From NCBI GenBank assembly GCA_003640645.1, contig QGHH01000003.1, positions 62,001-126,000 of the forward strand: 64,000 nt of DNA, written 5' to 3'. The notes under the pieces were generated by a model. The model worked only from the letters and a program-made list of their open reading frames with translations, ran no database searches and was not told where the DNA came from. This document shows positions 43,940 to 53,510 of the stretch, in pieces. Position 1 is the stretch's first letter. Every line of letters begins with the position of its first letter. This DNA is from Fredinandcohnia aciditolerans. Its GTDB lineage: Bacteria > Bacillota > Bacilli > Bacillales > Bacillaceae_L. Both the position numbers and the translations under genes were made by a program.

Positions 43940-44839
43940 ATGGTAAAACGATTGATTAGTGCGAATACATCAGAAATAGTAGAAATGACGGCATTTGAAC
44001 TAAAGCAAAGCATCAAAGCAAGTGCAGGACGTGTGATTATGTCTGAAAATGTTGCTGTCCGTGAATCATATATTGGCGATATTACCAATGCAGAAATCGC
44101 TCGTGCGTTTGGTGCTGATTTGATTCTATTGAATGGTGTTGATGTGTTTTCACCGAAGATTGCTGGACTCGAAATCGAAGAAGGTTGTTTCGTAGATGAA
44201 CTTCGCCGGTTAGTCGGTCGTCCGATTGGTATAAATTTAGAGCCAGTAGATAATGCAGCAAATATGGAGGAAGAAAGACTAATCATCTCAAAAGGTCGCC
44301 AAGCAAATATAGAAAGCATTCAGGAAGTTGAAAGATTGGGACTTGATTTTGTATGTTTGACGGGGAACCCAGGTACTGGTGTAACAAATGAGCAAATTCA
44401 AAGGACAATCCAACTTACAAAGGAGCATTTTACTGGATTGATTATCGCTGGAAAAATGCATGGAGCAGGAGTCGATGAACCTGTTGCGGATGCAGATGTG
44501 GTAGAAGGATTTATTGAGGCAGGTGCAGACATCATTTTAGTTCCTGCAGTGGGGACTGTCCCAGGTTTTGATGAAGAGGAACTGAAGAAAATTGTCAAAA
44601 AAGCTCATCAACACGGTGCTTTGGTTTTATCTGCTATTGGAACGAGTCAAGAAAGCGCCGATGAAGATACGATTAAGCAAATAGCCATCCGAAATAAAAT
44701 TTGTGGAGTAGATATTCAACACATCGGTGATGCAGGGTACTCCGGACTTGCACCTGTAGAAAACATTTTTGCGATGAGTAAAGCAATTCGAGGCATTCGA
44801 CACACTGTATCGATGGTATCTCGCTCGATTAATAGATAG
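43940..44839 (+). CDS. PTS-associated TIM-barrel protein of unknown function (DUF7916-like)
   Basis: The 299-residue protein shows alternating strand-helix units typical of a (beta/alpha)8 barrel: GRVIMSENVAVRESYIGDITNAEIARAFGADLILLNGVD, RPIGINLEP, LGLDFVCLTGNPGTGVTNEQI, GLIIAGKMHGAG, GADIILVPAVGTVPGF and GVDIQHIGDAGYSGLAP. Overall it recalls PEP-mutase-like or BtpA-like barrels, but no known catalytic set is evident. It sits between the EIIC and EIIB genes of one PTS operon, so a role in processing the imported sugar phosphate is likely, though unproven. Confidence 0.65.
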   Translation: MVKRLISANTSEIVEMTAFELKQSIKASAGRVIMSENVAVRESYIGDITNAEIARAFGADLILLNGVDVFSPKIAGLEIEEGCFVDELRRLVGRPIGINLEPVDNAANMEEERLIISKGRQANIESIQEVERLGLDFVCLTGNPGTGVTNEQIQRTIQLTKEHFTGLIIAGKMHGAGVDEPVADADVVEGFIEAGADIILVPAVGTVPGFDEEELKKIVKKAHQHGALVLSAIGTSQESADEDTIKQIAIRNKICGVDIQHIGDAGYSGLAPVENIFAMSKAIRGIRHTVSMVSRSINR

Positions 44840-44872
44840 TAATTATTCAATAATTCAAAGGAGGAATATGTG

Positions 44873-45190
44873 ATGAAAACGATTATGTTAGTATGTGTGG
44901 CGGGAATGAGTACGAGTTTACTAGTTTCAAAGATGCAAAAAGCAGCAGAAGAACAAGGTATTGAAGCGAATATCTTCGCGAGATCAGCGCAAGAAATTGA
45001 ATTTGCTCTCGAACAAAATGATGTAGATGTACTATTACTAGGACCCCAAGTCAGATATATGAGAAAACAAATTGAAGAAGAATTAAAAGGGAAGAATATC
45101 CCGATTGAAGCCATTAATATGCAGGATTACGGGATGATGAACGGACAAAAAGTTCTTGAACAAGCCTTACAAATAATTGCTAGTAAATAA
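44873..45190 (+). CDS. PTS lactose/cellobiose-family EIIB
   Basis: The 105-residue cytosolic protein has the phosphocysteine loop LVCVAGMSTSLLVSKM (C8) and the LLLGPQVRYM strand of EIIB Lac-family domains. It accepts phosphate from IIA and passes it to the sugar in IIC. AAGGAGGA lies 7 bases before ATG 44873; a GTG directly upstream is in frame but too close. Confidence 0.92.
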   Translation: MKTIMLVCVAGMSTSLLVSKMQKAAEEQGIEANIFARSAQEIEFALEQNDVDVLLLGPQVRYMRKQIEEELKGKNIPIEAINMQDYGMMNGQKVLEQALQIIASK

Positions 45191-45232
45191 GTTTTAGAAA
45201 ATAAACCTTGTAAGTTGTGGGAGGTAGAATCT

Positions 45233-45553
45233 ATGACAATCGATACGAACCAATATTATGAGTTGTCGTTTCAAATCATTAGTAACGTAGGAATGGCCAA
45301 AAGCCTAGCGATGGAGGCGCTTTATGCAGCCAAAGAAGGCAATTTTGAAGTTGTTGAAGAAAAATTGTCTGAATCTAAAAAGTTTTATATAGAAGGTCAT
45401 AAAATGCATGCTTCACTTATTCAGAAAGAGGCTAGTGGAGAAAAGCTAGATTTCTCACTTATGCTAATGCATGCGGAAGATCAGTTGATGAACGTAGATA
45501 CGATTACGCTTTTAGTTACAGAGATGATTGATATGTATAAGCGTTTTAAATAG
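45233..45553 (+). CDS. PTS lactose/cellobiose-family EIIA
   Basis: The 106-residue helical protein matches EIIA of the Lac family, with the phosphohistidine segment LMLMHAEDQLMNVDTITLL and the HKMHASLIQ helix. It starts after GGGAGGT at ATG 45233. It completes the IIC-TIM barrel-IIB-IIA operon. Confidence 0.92.
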   Translation: MTIDTNQYYELSFQIISNVGMAKSLAMEALYAAKEGNFEVVEEKLSESKKFYIEGHKMHASLIQKEASGEKLDFSLMLMHAEDQLMNVDTITLLVTEMIDMYKRFK

Positions 45554-45623
45554 AAGGGTCTTTTATACATATTTGAAAAAGACTAATTCTGTGCGAATAA
45601 ATTGAATAGATGCCCAATACGTG

Positions 45624-45690
45624 AAGCAAGAGTGTTTATAGGCACAAATATTTTTATATAAGGTGTACCAATAAAGGTTAATGATGTTAG
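45624..45690 (+). repeat. Long intergenic repeat, copy 1
   Basis: AAGCAAGAGTGTTTATAGGC and the following 45 bases recur with scattered changes at 53511-53577. The copies bracket the GH84, PTS and GH16 genes. A short third match (ATATAAGGTGTAC) lies at 60112-60124. Confidence 0.65.
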
Positions 45691-45831
45691 TTAAATGATT
45701 GTGATTTCAGGGTATTATTTGGCTTTGGCGTGAGTATTGGATCGTATATTTTTTGTTTTTTAATATATTTTTTCCAATTCATTCATGCCTTTTTCTTTTT
45801 AGACATTAATAAAAAAGGTGGTAAAAAGAAC

Positions 45832-48800
45832 ATGTTGAAAAAGGAGATTAATTGCTTAACGATAGTTTTAATATTGGTAGGTAGTTTTTTGGGTCCAGTA
45901 AGAGCCATAGCAAATACAAATAGTACTGAAGAAACCTCTTTATCTGAAAGTAGTAATTATGAAATTTACCCAATACCGCAAAATCAATCGTATGCTGGTA
46001 CATCTTTTACAATAACTGAAACAGTTAATGTTGTGGTAGAGTCTACAATTGATGAATCGACACAGAATTTTTTACAAAAAATATTAGATTCTAAATCAAT
46101 TGAGGGAACTTTTTCGGAAAAAATTGATTCAGACAAGACAAATATTTTGGTAGGAACAAGAGGCTCAGAAGGATTTGTGGATCAATATTTTAATAAAAAT
46201 ATAGACTATGATGCAGCTATTTTTAATGAAACGGATGCATACGTGTTAAACATTGATAAAGAACTTGAAGAAAGCGGCACTATCGCGATTCTTGGTGACT
46301 CATCAGATTCAGCATACTATGCTCTTGCTACATTAAAATTGATATTTGATCAGATTCCAGGAAGAGACATACAATCAGTGAAATATGAGGATTTTGCCGA
46401 TGCAAAATGGCGAGGATTTATTGAAGGATTTTACGGCTTTCCATGGTCACATGAAGACCGTATAAGCTTAATGAGATTTGGCGGAGAATTTAAGATGAAT
46501 TCCTATATTTTTGCGCCAAAGGATGACAAATACCATAACTCATCTTGGAGAACGTTATATCCAGCTGATGAATTAGCAAAAATTAAAGAGCTTGTTGACG
46601 TTGGGCATGAATCAAAAACACAATTTGTTTGGGCGATTCATCCTGGCTTTAATATGATTAAATGGGATGATTATGACAATGAACTCCAAACCTTACTTAC
46701 TAAGTTAGAACAGCTATATGGAATTGGCGTACGTCAATTTGGATTATTTATGGATGACATAAGTACTTCACAATCACTGAAAGACATGGACAAACATGTA
46801 AAATTAATTACAGATGTTGCAACTTGGGTTGCTTCAAAAGGTGATGTTAAACCCTTAATCTACTGTCCTCCATTCTATAACCAAGGATGGACCGGAGAAA
46901 CTGGGAAACCTTATTTAAAAGCACTAAAAGATGTTCCGGAAAATGTTGAAATCATGTGGACGGGAAGAGGTGTAGTTGGATCAGTCAACTCACAAGATAT
47001 GCAATGGCCAAAAGATATGCACGGCAGGGATCCATATATGTGGTTAAATTGGCCTGTTAATGATTATAAAGACGCAAGACTTATGCTTGGAAAGGGAGAA
47101 ATTCTGACTCCTGGAACACATAATATTGCAGGTGTCGTATCAAATCCAATGGGGCATGCTGAATTATCGAAAATAGCTTTATTTGCAGTTGCGGACTATA
47201 CATGGAACACAGATGATTTTAATGATGATATTAGCTGGTTGAATTCTTTTAAATATATCGCACCAGAAGTTGCAAATGAATTTAACACCATTGCCTATCA
47301 CTTAAGCGACCCTTCTCCAAGTGGACATGGACTTCAAGTCGGTGAGTCAGAAAATATAAAGGTAGAACTTGAATTGCTATTAAGCAAATTTTCAAAAGGT
47401 GAGTCCATTAACGATGTCGGAGAAAAATTAATTGAGGAATTCGATAAAATCCTACTCGCTATAAAAGATTTTAAAGAAAAAAGCAAAAATCAAAATATGA
47501 AAGAAGAAATTGATCCTTGGCTTAACAGCTTAAAATATGTTGTTGAGTCTGGAAAGAATGCAACTAAATCTGCAATTGCTCTTGAAAATAATAATATCGG
47601 CAATGCTTGGGAAGAACTTGCAAAAGCAACAAGTTCAATGAAAGAATCTAAGAAATTTACAATAAAAAAATTAAATTATAATGATGTAACTGTTGAAGCG
47701 GGAGCAAAGCGGTTAGTTCCTTTTGCGAATGAATTAATTAATTTACTAGATGGAAAGATTTCCTTGTCGATTGCCCCAGAGTATATTCATATAACTCCAT
47801 CAAGTTCGTATGGTTCCATGCCAATTTTGGAACAAATGGTAGATGGAGATATGAGCACATACTCATATATTCAAATTGTACAAAAGAATGGTGACTGGTA
47901 TGGTCTTGACTTTGGAAAAACCATACAAATCGAAGATATTGAAATCATTCAAGGAAGAAACGATGGGGACCATGATATATTCCAAAGAGGAATTTTGGAA
48001 TATTCAGTGGATAATGAGAACTGGGTAGCAATTGGAGATGAAAGGTCTGGATATAAAATAATTGAAAAGGACCTTGATATTGAAGCAAGATATGTGAGGT
48101 ACAGACTGACACATGCAGGAATTCCTGGAGGAAAGCCAGATTTATGGACAGCAATCAGAGAATTTACTGTGAATGCAAATAAGGAAAAAGCAAGTCTGTA
48201 TACGAATGTATCCGAGTTGAAGGAAACGCTTGTAACTACTTCTGGAACAGCGGTTGGCATGTCAAACGTAAGCAGTATTACATTAGAACCTGCACAATAT
48301 GTAGGGGTACAGTTACCTTCAATTGAAAAAATTGCTCAAATAACACTTGAAAGTACAGATAAGGATGTCGTATTGGAGTCTTCCGAGAACGGTGTTGAGT
48401 GGTATGAGGTAAACAAAAGTGGCCCATATCAAAATGCAGCTTACTTCAGATTAATTAACAAGAAAAATCAAAACATCACTTTTGATGTAAATAAACTCAT
48501 AATCGATATTCAAAAATTTACTGAACCTAAAGTCAGTCATAATTATGAGGGAATTTATAGTGGAAGCTTAGAAAATTTATTTGATGGGAAATTAGAAGAT
48601 AAAACTTGGTTTAGTGGGATGCAGCATAGCGGAAAATATGTCCAGATAGACATCGGTGGTCTGGTTGAGATACAAAATGTGGCTGTAGTAATTAATGACG
48701 GAGAGGGAGACTATTTTAGAGAAGGGGATCTTCAGATATCAAAGGATGGTGAAAACTGGGAAACTATTCATAGTTTCAACAATCCAGAGGATCGAAGTTT

Positions 48801-49587
48801 GAATTTCCCAGAACATGAGGTTCCGTACCGATATAAAAGGGTTGAGGTTGATGGCAAACTTGCAAAATATGTAAGACTTATTTCAACTGCAAACCATAAC
48901 AGTTGGCTTGCTCTTAATGAGATTATTGTAAACGAAGGTCTTGAAAGACCAGGCACTGAAATTCCAGCACTACAGGTAGAACCACAAGGTGACATAGGAA
49001 GTGAAGCAGTTAAGGCAATAGATCAAAAGTTATCCACTTTTTATTCGCCTAAAGGAAACAAAAAGTCAGGGTTTTTAAATTATAAACTATCAAAAGATAC
49101 AGAGTTAAACCAATTAATTATCTTGCAAGATCCGACAGCTATCTCAAATGCAGAAGTTTCCGTTAGAGATGAAAATGGCTGGCATGTAGTAGGTAACCTA
49201 TCAAACTCTTTCAACACATTGAATACTTCTAGATATAAACATATTTTAGAAGTGAAACTAGAGTGGAATAGTGGTGTGAAACCGATCATCAATGAAATCA
49301 TTCCAGTTAAGAGAAATATAAATCAACCTCGTGTTGAGTTAAATCTACTTGATGAAGAATTACAATTAGCATTTACTCAAGGGTTAATCTCTAACAAAGG
49401 CATACTAAATAGTTTGCTATCAAAGGTAGAAAATATTCAAAAAAACCAAAAAGACAAGGAAAAGGCTCTTAATGTATTACAGGCATTAGAAAATCAGGTT
49501 GATGCACAAACGGGTCAACATATTGACGAACAATATGCAAAATTACTAGGCGAGATAATTATAGAAATAAAAACTTATATTAAATGA
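45832..49587 (+). CDS. Secreted GH84 beta-N-acetylglucosaminidase with discoidin-type domains
   Basis: The 1251-residue protein has a signal peptide (basic start, hydrophobic core, cleavage near VRAIA-N). It then has a GH20b-like N-terminal domain, a GH84 catalytic barrel (about 185-480; WRGFIEGFYGFPWSHEDR, and D308-D309 in GLFMDDIS), a helical linker, and two F5/8-type C (discoidin) segments (about 640-780 and 900-1030) that probably bind glycans. GH84 enzymes release GlcNAc from glycoproteins or hyaluronan. Starting at ATG 45832 after AAGGTGG gives a good signal peptide. Neighbouring PTS genes would import the products. No LPxTG or other cell-wall anchor is visible at the C-terminus. Confidence 0.9.
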   Translation: MLKKEINCLTIVLILVGSFLGPVRAIANTNSTEETSLSESSNYEIYPIPQNQSYAGTSFTITETVNVVVESTIDESTQNFLQKILDSKSIEGTFSEKIDSDKTNILVGTRGSEGFVDQYFNKNIDYDAAIFNETDAYVLNIDKELEESGTIAILGDSSDSAYYALATLKLIFDQIPGRDIQSVKYEDFADAKWRGFIEGFYGFPWSHEDRISLMRFGGEFKMNSYIFAPKDDKYHNSSWRTLYPADELAKIKELVDVGHESKTQFVWAIHPGFNMIKWDDYDNELQTLLTKLEQLYGIGVRQFGLFMDDISTSQSLKDMDKHVKLITDVATWVASKGDVKPLIYCPPFYNQGWTGETGKPYLKALKDVPENVEIMWTGRGVVGSVNSQDMQWPKDMHGRDPYMWLNWPVNDYKDARLMLGKGEILTPGTHNIAGVVSNPMGHAELSKIALFAVADYTWNTDDFNDDISWLNSFKYIAPEVANEFNTIAYHLSDPSPSGHGLQVGESENIKVELELLLSKFSKGESINDVGEKLIEEFDKILLAIKDFKEKSKNQNMKEEIDPWLNSLKYVVESGKNATKSAIALENNNIGNAWEELAKATSSMKESKKFTIKKLNYNDVTVEAGAKRLVPFANELINLLDGKISLSIAPEYIHITPSSSYGSMPILEQMVDGDMSTYSYIQIVQKNGDWYGLDFGKTIQIEDIEIIQGRNDGDHDIFQRGILEYSVDNENWVAIGDERSGYKIIEKDLDIEARYVRYRLTHAGIPGGKPDLWTAIREFTVNANKEKASLYTNVSELKETLVTTSGTAVGMSNVSSITLEPAQYVGVQLPSIEKIAQITLESTDKDVVLESSENGVEWYEVNKSGPYQNAAYFRLINKKNQNITFDVNKLIIDIQKFTEPKVSHNYEGIYSGSLENLFDGKLEDKTWFSGMQHSGKYVQIDIGGLVEIQNVAVVINDGEGDYFREGDLQISKDGENWETIHSFNNPEDRSLNFPEHEVPYRYKRVEVDGKLAKYVRLISTANHNSWLALNEIIVNEGLERPGTEIPALQVEPQGDIGSEAVKAIDQKLSTFYSPKGNKKSGFLNYKLSKDTELNQLIILQDPTAISNAEVSVRDENGWHVVGNLSNSFNTLNTSRYKHILEVKLEWNSGVKPIINEIIPVKRNINQPRVELNLLDEELQLAFTQGLISNKGILNSLLSKVENIQKNQKDKEKALNVLQALENQVDAQTGQHIDEQYAKLLGEIIIEIKTYIK

Positions 49588-49642
49588 ACATACTTTAATA
49601 TTCATAGTTTACAACAAAAGTAAGTTAAACCAATAGTGCTTG

Positions 49643-49709
49643 TATGGGCAGTAAATTCCCACGCACCAACCGCATAAATTCATTTCAATCGAGGACCTTA
49701 CTGCCCATA
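49643..49709 (+). promoter_or_regulatory. Inverted repeat in the leader of the GlcNAc-type PTS gene
   Basis: TATGGGCAGTAA (49643-49654) and TTACTGCCCATA (49698-49709) are perfect inverted repeats 43 bases apart, ending 25 bases before the start codon. The structure could control transcription or translation; no T-run follows. Confidence 0.5.
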
Positions 49710-49734
49710 AAAATGAAATGGGAGGAATACAGAT

Positions 49735-51180
49735 ATGATGAAATATCTTCAAAATCTAGGTCGTTCATTGATGCTACCTGTTGCAGTTTTACCAGCAGCA
49801 GCGATTTTGATGGGTATCGGTTATTGGATAGATCCTGCGGGATGGGGTTCTGAAAGTGCAGTTGCAGCTTTCCTAATTAAAGCTGGATCATCGATTATTG
49901 ATAACATGTCCATTCTCTTTGCTGTTGGTGTAGCACTAGGTATGTCTAAAGAAAAGGATGGTTCAGCTGCACTTAGTGGGTTGGTTGCGTATCTTGTAGT
50001 AACCACATTACTAGGAACGAATACAGTTGCCATGATTCAAGGAATTGATGTAGCAGAAGTAAATCCAGCCTTTGAAAAAATTGGTAACCAGTTTATTGGG
50101 ATTATTTCGGGTTTAATTGCAGCTTCTATGTACAATCGCTTTAGCCATGTTCAATTACCAGATGCTCTAGCCTTCTTTAGTGGAAAAAGATTAGTTCCAA
50201 TCATGACATCTGCTGCAATGATTGTAGCGTCTGCTATATTATTCTTTATTTGGCCTGTTGTATTCACAGGACTAGTAACATTTGGAAAAGGCATCAGTGA
50301 CTTAGGTTCTGTTGGTGCAGGACTTTATGGATTCTTTAATAGATTATTGATCCCAACTGGATTACATCATGCGTTAAACTCAGTGTTCTGGTTTGATGTA
50401 GCGGGTATTAATGACATCGGTAATTTCTGGTCTGGTCAAGGTGAAAAAGGTGTAACTGGAATGTATCAAGCTGGATTCTTCCCAGTGATGATGTTTGGTT
50501 TACCAGCCGCAGGACTCGCAATGTACCACACCGCAAAAACGAAAAAGAAAAAGCAAGTGGCATCATTAATGCTAGCAGCAGGTTTCGCTTCATTTTTTAC
50601 AGGTGTTACAGAACCACTTGAATTTGCATTCATGTTCGTGGCTCCTGCATTATATGTAGTACACGCAGCATTAACTGGAGTTTCGTTATTTATAGCTTCT
50701 ACGTTTAACTGGACAGCTGGATTTGGTTTTAGTGCAGGTTTCATAGACTTTGTATTAAGTTCAAGATTACCATTAGCGAACTTGCCGTTTATGTTACTTC
50801 TACAAGGTCTAGTATTCTTTGTACTTTATTACGTTTTATTCCGTTTCCTAATTACGAAGTTTAATATAACAACTCCTGGTCGAGAAGAAGATGAGGAAGA
50901 AATGGGTGCGGTTCAAGTAGATGGTAATTCTAAGTTTGAAGTAATTGCTGCACAAATTTACGATGGCCTAGGTGGAGACATAAACGTTACATCTGTTGAC
51001 AATTGCGTAACTCGCTTACGCTTAGAGATAAAAGACATGGATAAAGTCGACCAAAAGAAAATTAAGGCTACTGGTGTACCTGGAATAAACATTGTTGGTA
51101 CAAATAGCATTCAAGTTATTGTAGGAACAAATGTTCAATTTGTTGCAGATGAAATTCACAAAATACGAAAAAAGATATGA
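49735..51180 (+). CDS. nagE: PTS N-acetylglucosamine-type EIICB
   Basis: The 481-residue protein joins a glucose-family EIIC (about 1-375; LGRSLMLPVAVLPAAAILMGIGYWIDP, LLIPTGLHHALNSVFWF, GVTEPLEFAFMFVAPALYVVHA) to an EIIB domain with the phosphocysteine in VDNCVTRLRLEIKD. The EIIA domain found in longer NagE proteins is missing, so IIA must come from another glucose-type PTS. The family and the upstream hexosaminidase indicate GlcNAc uptake; glucose is an alternative. The start is ATG 49735 after GGGAGGA. Confidence 0.88.
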   Translation: MMKYLQNLGRSLMLPVAVLPAAAILMGIGYWIDPAGWGSESAVAAFLIKAGSSIIDNMSILFAVGVALGMSKEKDGSAALSGLVAYLVVTTLLGTNTVAMIQGIDVAEVNPAFEKIGNQFIGIISGLIAASMYNRFSHVQLPDALAFFSGKRLVPIMTSAAMIVASAILFFIWPVVFTGLVTFGKGISDLGSVGAGLYGFFNRLLIPTGLHHALNSVFWFDVAGINDIGNFWSGQGEKGVTGMYQAGFFPVMMFGLPAAGLAMYHTAKTKKKKQVASLMLAAGFASFFTGVTEPLEFAFMFVAPALYVVHAALTGVSLFIASTFNWTAGFGFSAGFIDFVLSSRLPLANLPFMLLLQGLVFFVLYYVLFRFLITKFNITTPGREEDEEEMGAVQVDGNSKFEVIAAQIYDGLGGDINVTSVDNCVTRLRLEIKDMDKVDQKKIKATGVPGINIVGTNSIQVIVGTNVQFVADEIHKIRKKI

Positions 51181-51270
51181 TTCAGTAACTAATGGATCTT
51201 ACCACATGAATGAAACGGTTTCGTCAGATTAGCAACAGTCAACTTTGCCATTTTAGGATATTAGATGGCT

Positions 51271-51312
51271 TGCCCCCCAACATATTAAAGCATTACTTTA
51301 TTGGGGGTCAGG
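51271..51312 (-). repeat. Dispersed palindromic repeat, copy 3 (inverted)
   Basis: CCCCCAA (51274-51280) pairs with TTGGGGG (51301-51307) and continues GTCAGG. The loop TAAAGCATTAC is the reverse complement of the loop in copy 1 at 38348, so the element lies in the opposite orientation. Confidence 0.6.
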
Positions 51313-51357
51313 ACATAAATTTCGGTACGAATTTAAAAAACGATGGAGGTGCTTTTC

Positions 51358-53358
51358 TTGAAGAATAGTAAATTTCTTGTAACTCTTATTACTCTCGTTT
51401 TATTTAGTTCCATATTTTCAATGGCTGTATCTGCAGAAGAGAATGTTAACTTGATTAAAAATGGTGACTTTGAATTGGAAGATAATAGCTGGAATAGTCG
51501 AAATCAAGGTGTAATTGCTACAGGCGTAAGCTATGGAGATGGAAACAAATCAGGTAGTGTGCCAAATACAGCGCTATCAGGGGATTTTGGCAGTGGTTAT
51601 ATTGGACAAATTGTGAACGTAGAACCTAACACGACTTATCGTGTAACGGCCATGGGTAAAGTGGACGTTGAAGGTGCAGCAGGAATCTTCACAGGTAGAT
51701 GGTGGAATAATGGGACTCAAGGTTCTGTTATTACGAAAGAAGGAACGGACCTAAGCGATGGTGGAACGATTGTCGATCAAGCCATTACCAGTTTGGATTG
51801 GGAAGAAGTTTCCTATGAGTTCAACTCTGGAAATCATAATCAAGTTTTAATCCAATTAGTAAAATGGTCTGATCAAGAAGCTACAAAGAGTGCAAATCTC
51901 TATATCGACCATGTAACAATGGTGAAGGTTGATGGAAGTTCCGAAGGGGAAGAAAGCACTGAATATAATTTGGTTTGGGAAGACAATTTCGATCAAGATC
52001 AATTAAATATGGTCGATTGGGGTTATGAGCTTGGATCAATTCGTGGTTGGGAACAGCAGCACTATGTGAATAATCCGGAAAATGTATATCTCAGTGACGG
52101 GAAACTCGTTCTACAAGCAACGGATCGAGCGGTAGAAGATCAATATAATAACCCTCGTAATCCTGACAGAACAGTAATCTATAACTCTGGAAGTCTTCGG
52201 ACACATGGTAAGCGTGAATTCTTATATGGAAAAATCGAAATTCGTGCTAAATTGCCGAAGGGGCAAGGCGTATTTCCTGCCTTCTGGACCTTAGGAGCAG
52301 ATTTTGTACTTGATGGAAAAATTAATGGATTACAAGGACGTGGTTGGCCAAGAACGGGTGAAATAGATATTACCGAGTTAGTTGGTTCAGCTACAGATGG
52401 ATCGTGGTATAACCGTACGGTTTGGCAGACCATTCATTATGGTGCAGGTACAGAAAATAACGGAAAATATGCAGGTAATGGAACAGGATATACAATTCCT
52501 TCAGGAAACTTCAACGATGATTTTCACGTGTTTGGTATCGACTGGTCAGAGGGACTAATCAAATGGTACGTAGATGATACAATCGTAAGAGTGGTTGATT
52601 ATTCTGATGATCCATTAGCAATGTCAGTCTTTAACAAGCCTCACTATATTCAACTTAATTTAGCAATGGGGGGAGCTTGGCCAGGTCCAGTTGGAACTGA
52701 TTTAGCAGGTACCAAATTTGATATTGATTATGTAAAATACATGAAATCTGCTGAACAAGAAGAGGATGCGAAGAAATATTACGCTACTGCACCAACACTT
52801 GATGGTGTTAAAGATATTACCATTACACAAGGTGAAAGTATTGATTTAGTAGCAGGGTTACAAACAGAGGAGAATAACGAAATCGACTTTTCGATTGATG
52901 ATGAATATATGTTTTCTTCAACAGGTGGCAACACAAATGTTCAATTACTAGTTAAAGGTAAGCATGAAATGGAGAAAGTTTCGGAGCTTCCTGTGGGTCA
53001 ATACAATATTCATTATAGTGCTTTTCCTAAAGGTGTAGATCTTAATGAGGATCTTTCGGCTAAAGTAACGCGAAAAAGTGTAAAATTAACCGTTGAACCT
53101 AAACCTGAATTAATTGTTAAACCGGAGCGGAAGGGTAACAAATATACCGTGGTTGGGGATTCGTTAAATGAGTTGGAGAAAGTAACTACTGTAATTGTTG
53201 AGATTGCTGAGCATAAAAATGCCAAAGTCGTACTAACGAAAGAAGCAATTACAAAGCTAAAAGAAGCAAATCCAACTCTTGTTATCACAAATGGCGTAGT
53301 AAAGATTCAAATTCAGGCAGCTGATTTGCCTGACCGTGAAACAGAATTTAAAATGTAG
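51358..53358 (+). CDS. Secreted GH16 beta-glucanase (laminarinase-like), probably truncated
   Basis: The 666-residue protein has a signal peptide ending MAVSA-EE, a CBM4/9-like domain (about 25-195, NLIKNGDFELEDNSWN), a GH16 catalytic domain (about 200-465) with nucleophile E335 and acid/base E340 in GEIDITELVG, and C-terminal beta-rich segments. It would cut beta-1,3- or mixed-linkage glucans outside the cell. The start is TTG 51358, 6 bases after GGAGGTG. The frame stops at TAG 53356-53358, but the same frame continues as coherent coding sequence for 45 more codons, so the C-terminus seems to have been cut by a nonsense mutation. Confidence 0.9.
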   Translation: MKNSKFLVTLITLVLFSSIFSMAVSAEENVNLIKNGDFELEDNSWNSRNQGVIATGVSYGDGNKSGSVPNTALSGDFGSGYIGQIVNVEPNTTYRVTAMGKVDVEGAAGIFTGRWWNNGTQGSVITKEGTDLSDGGTIVDQAITSLDWEEVSYEFNSGNHNQVLIQLVKWSDQEATKSANLYIDHVTMVKVDGSSEGEESTEYNLVWEDNFDQDQLNMVDWGYELGSIRGWEQQHYVNNPENVYLSDGKLVLQATDRAVEDQYNNPRNPDRTVIYNSGSLRTHGKREFLYGKIEIRAKLPKGQGVFPAFWTLGADFVLDGKINGLQGRGWPRTGEIDITELVGSATDGSWYNRTVWQTIHYGAGTENNGKYAGNGTGYTIPSGNFNDDFHVFGIDWSEGLIKWYVDDTIVRVVDYSDDPLAMSVFNKPHYIQLNLAMGGAWPGPVGTDLAGTKFDIDYVKYMKSAEQEEDAKKYYATAPTLDGVKDITITQGESIDLVAGLQTEENNEIDFSIDDEYMFSSTGGNTNVQLLVKGKHEMEKVSELPVGQYNIHYSAFPKGVDLNEDLSAKVTRKSVKLTVEPKPELIVKPERKGNKYTVVGDSLNELEKVTTVIVEIAEHKNAKVVLTKEAITKLKEANPTLVITNGVVKIQIQAADLPDRETEFKM

Positions 53359-53496
53359 GATGAAAAAGTAATAATTGAATCCGTTTTAGTTAGAGATGAC
53401 CTTACAATCAAATTAAGAGCTAATCAAAAGCTTAGCGGGAAAGTCACTGTCGAATCAGATTATATTAATCAATTTGGTGTATTTGAAATTGAATAG
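53359..53496 (+). pseudogene. Detached in-frame C-terminal tail of the GH16 protein
   Basis: Directly after the amber codon the frame reads DEKVIIESVLVRDDLTIKL... for 45 codons to TAG 53494-53496, matching the beta-rich style of the preceding domain. There is no start codon or ribosome site of its own. It is the expected remainder of the last domain. Confidence 0.65.
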
Positions 53497-53510
53497 GTAT
53501 TAATTACTTA

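Noticed and set aside
49644-49853. ORF overlapping the nagE start
   Set aside because: It has no ribosome site, begins inside the inverted repeat and overlaps a strongly supported gene in another frame.
51212-51222. GAAACGGTTTC palindrome as a cre site for the GH16 gene
   Set aside because: The spacing around the central CG does not match the CcpA consensus, and it lies between the PTS stop and a repeat, far from the start codon.
53356-53358. Amber codon read as pyrrolysine or programmed readthrough
   Set aside because: No supporting pyl genes or recoding signals are visible, and the interrupted SAP gene uses TAA; mutation is the simpler reading.
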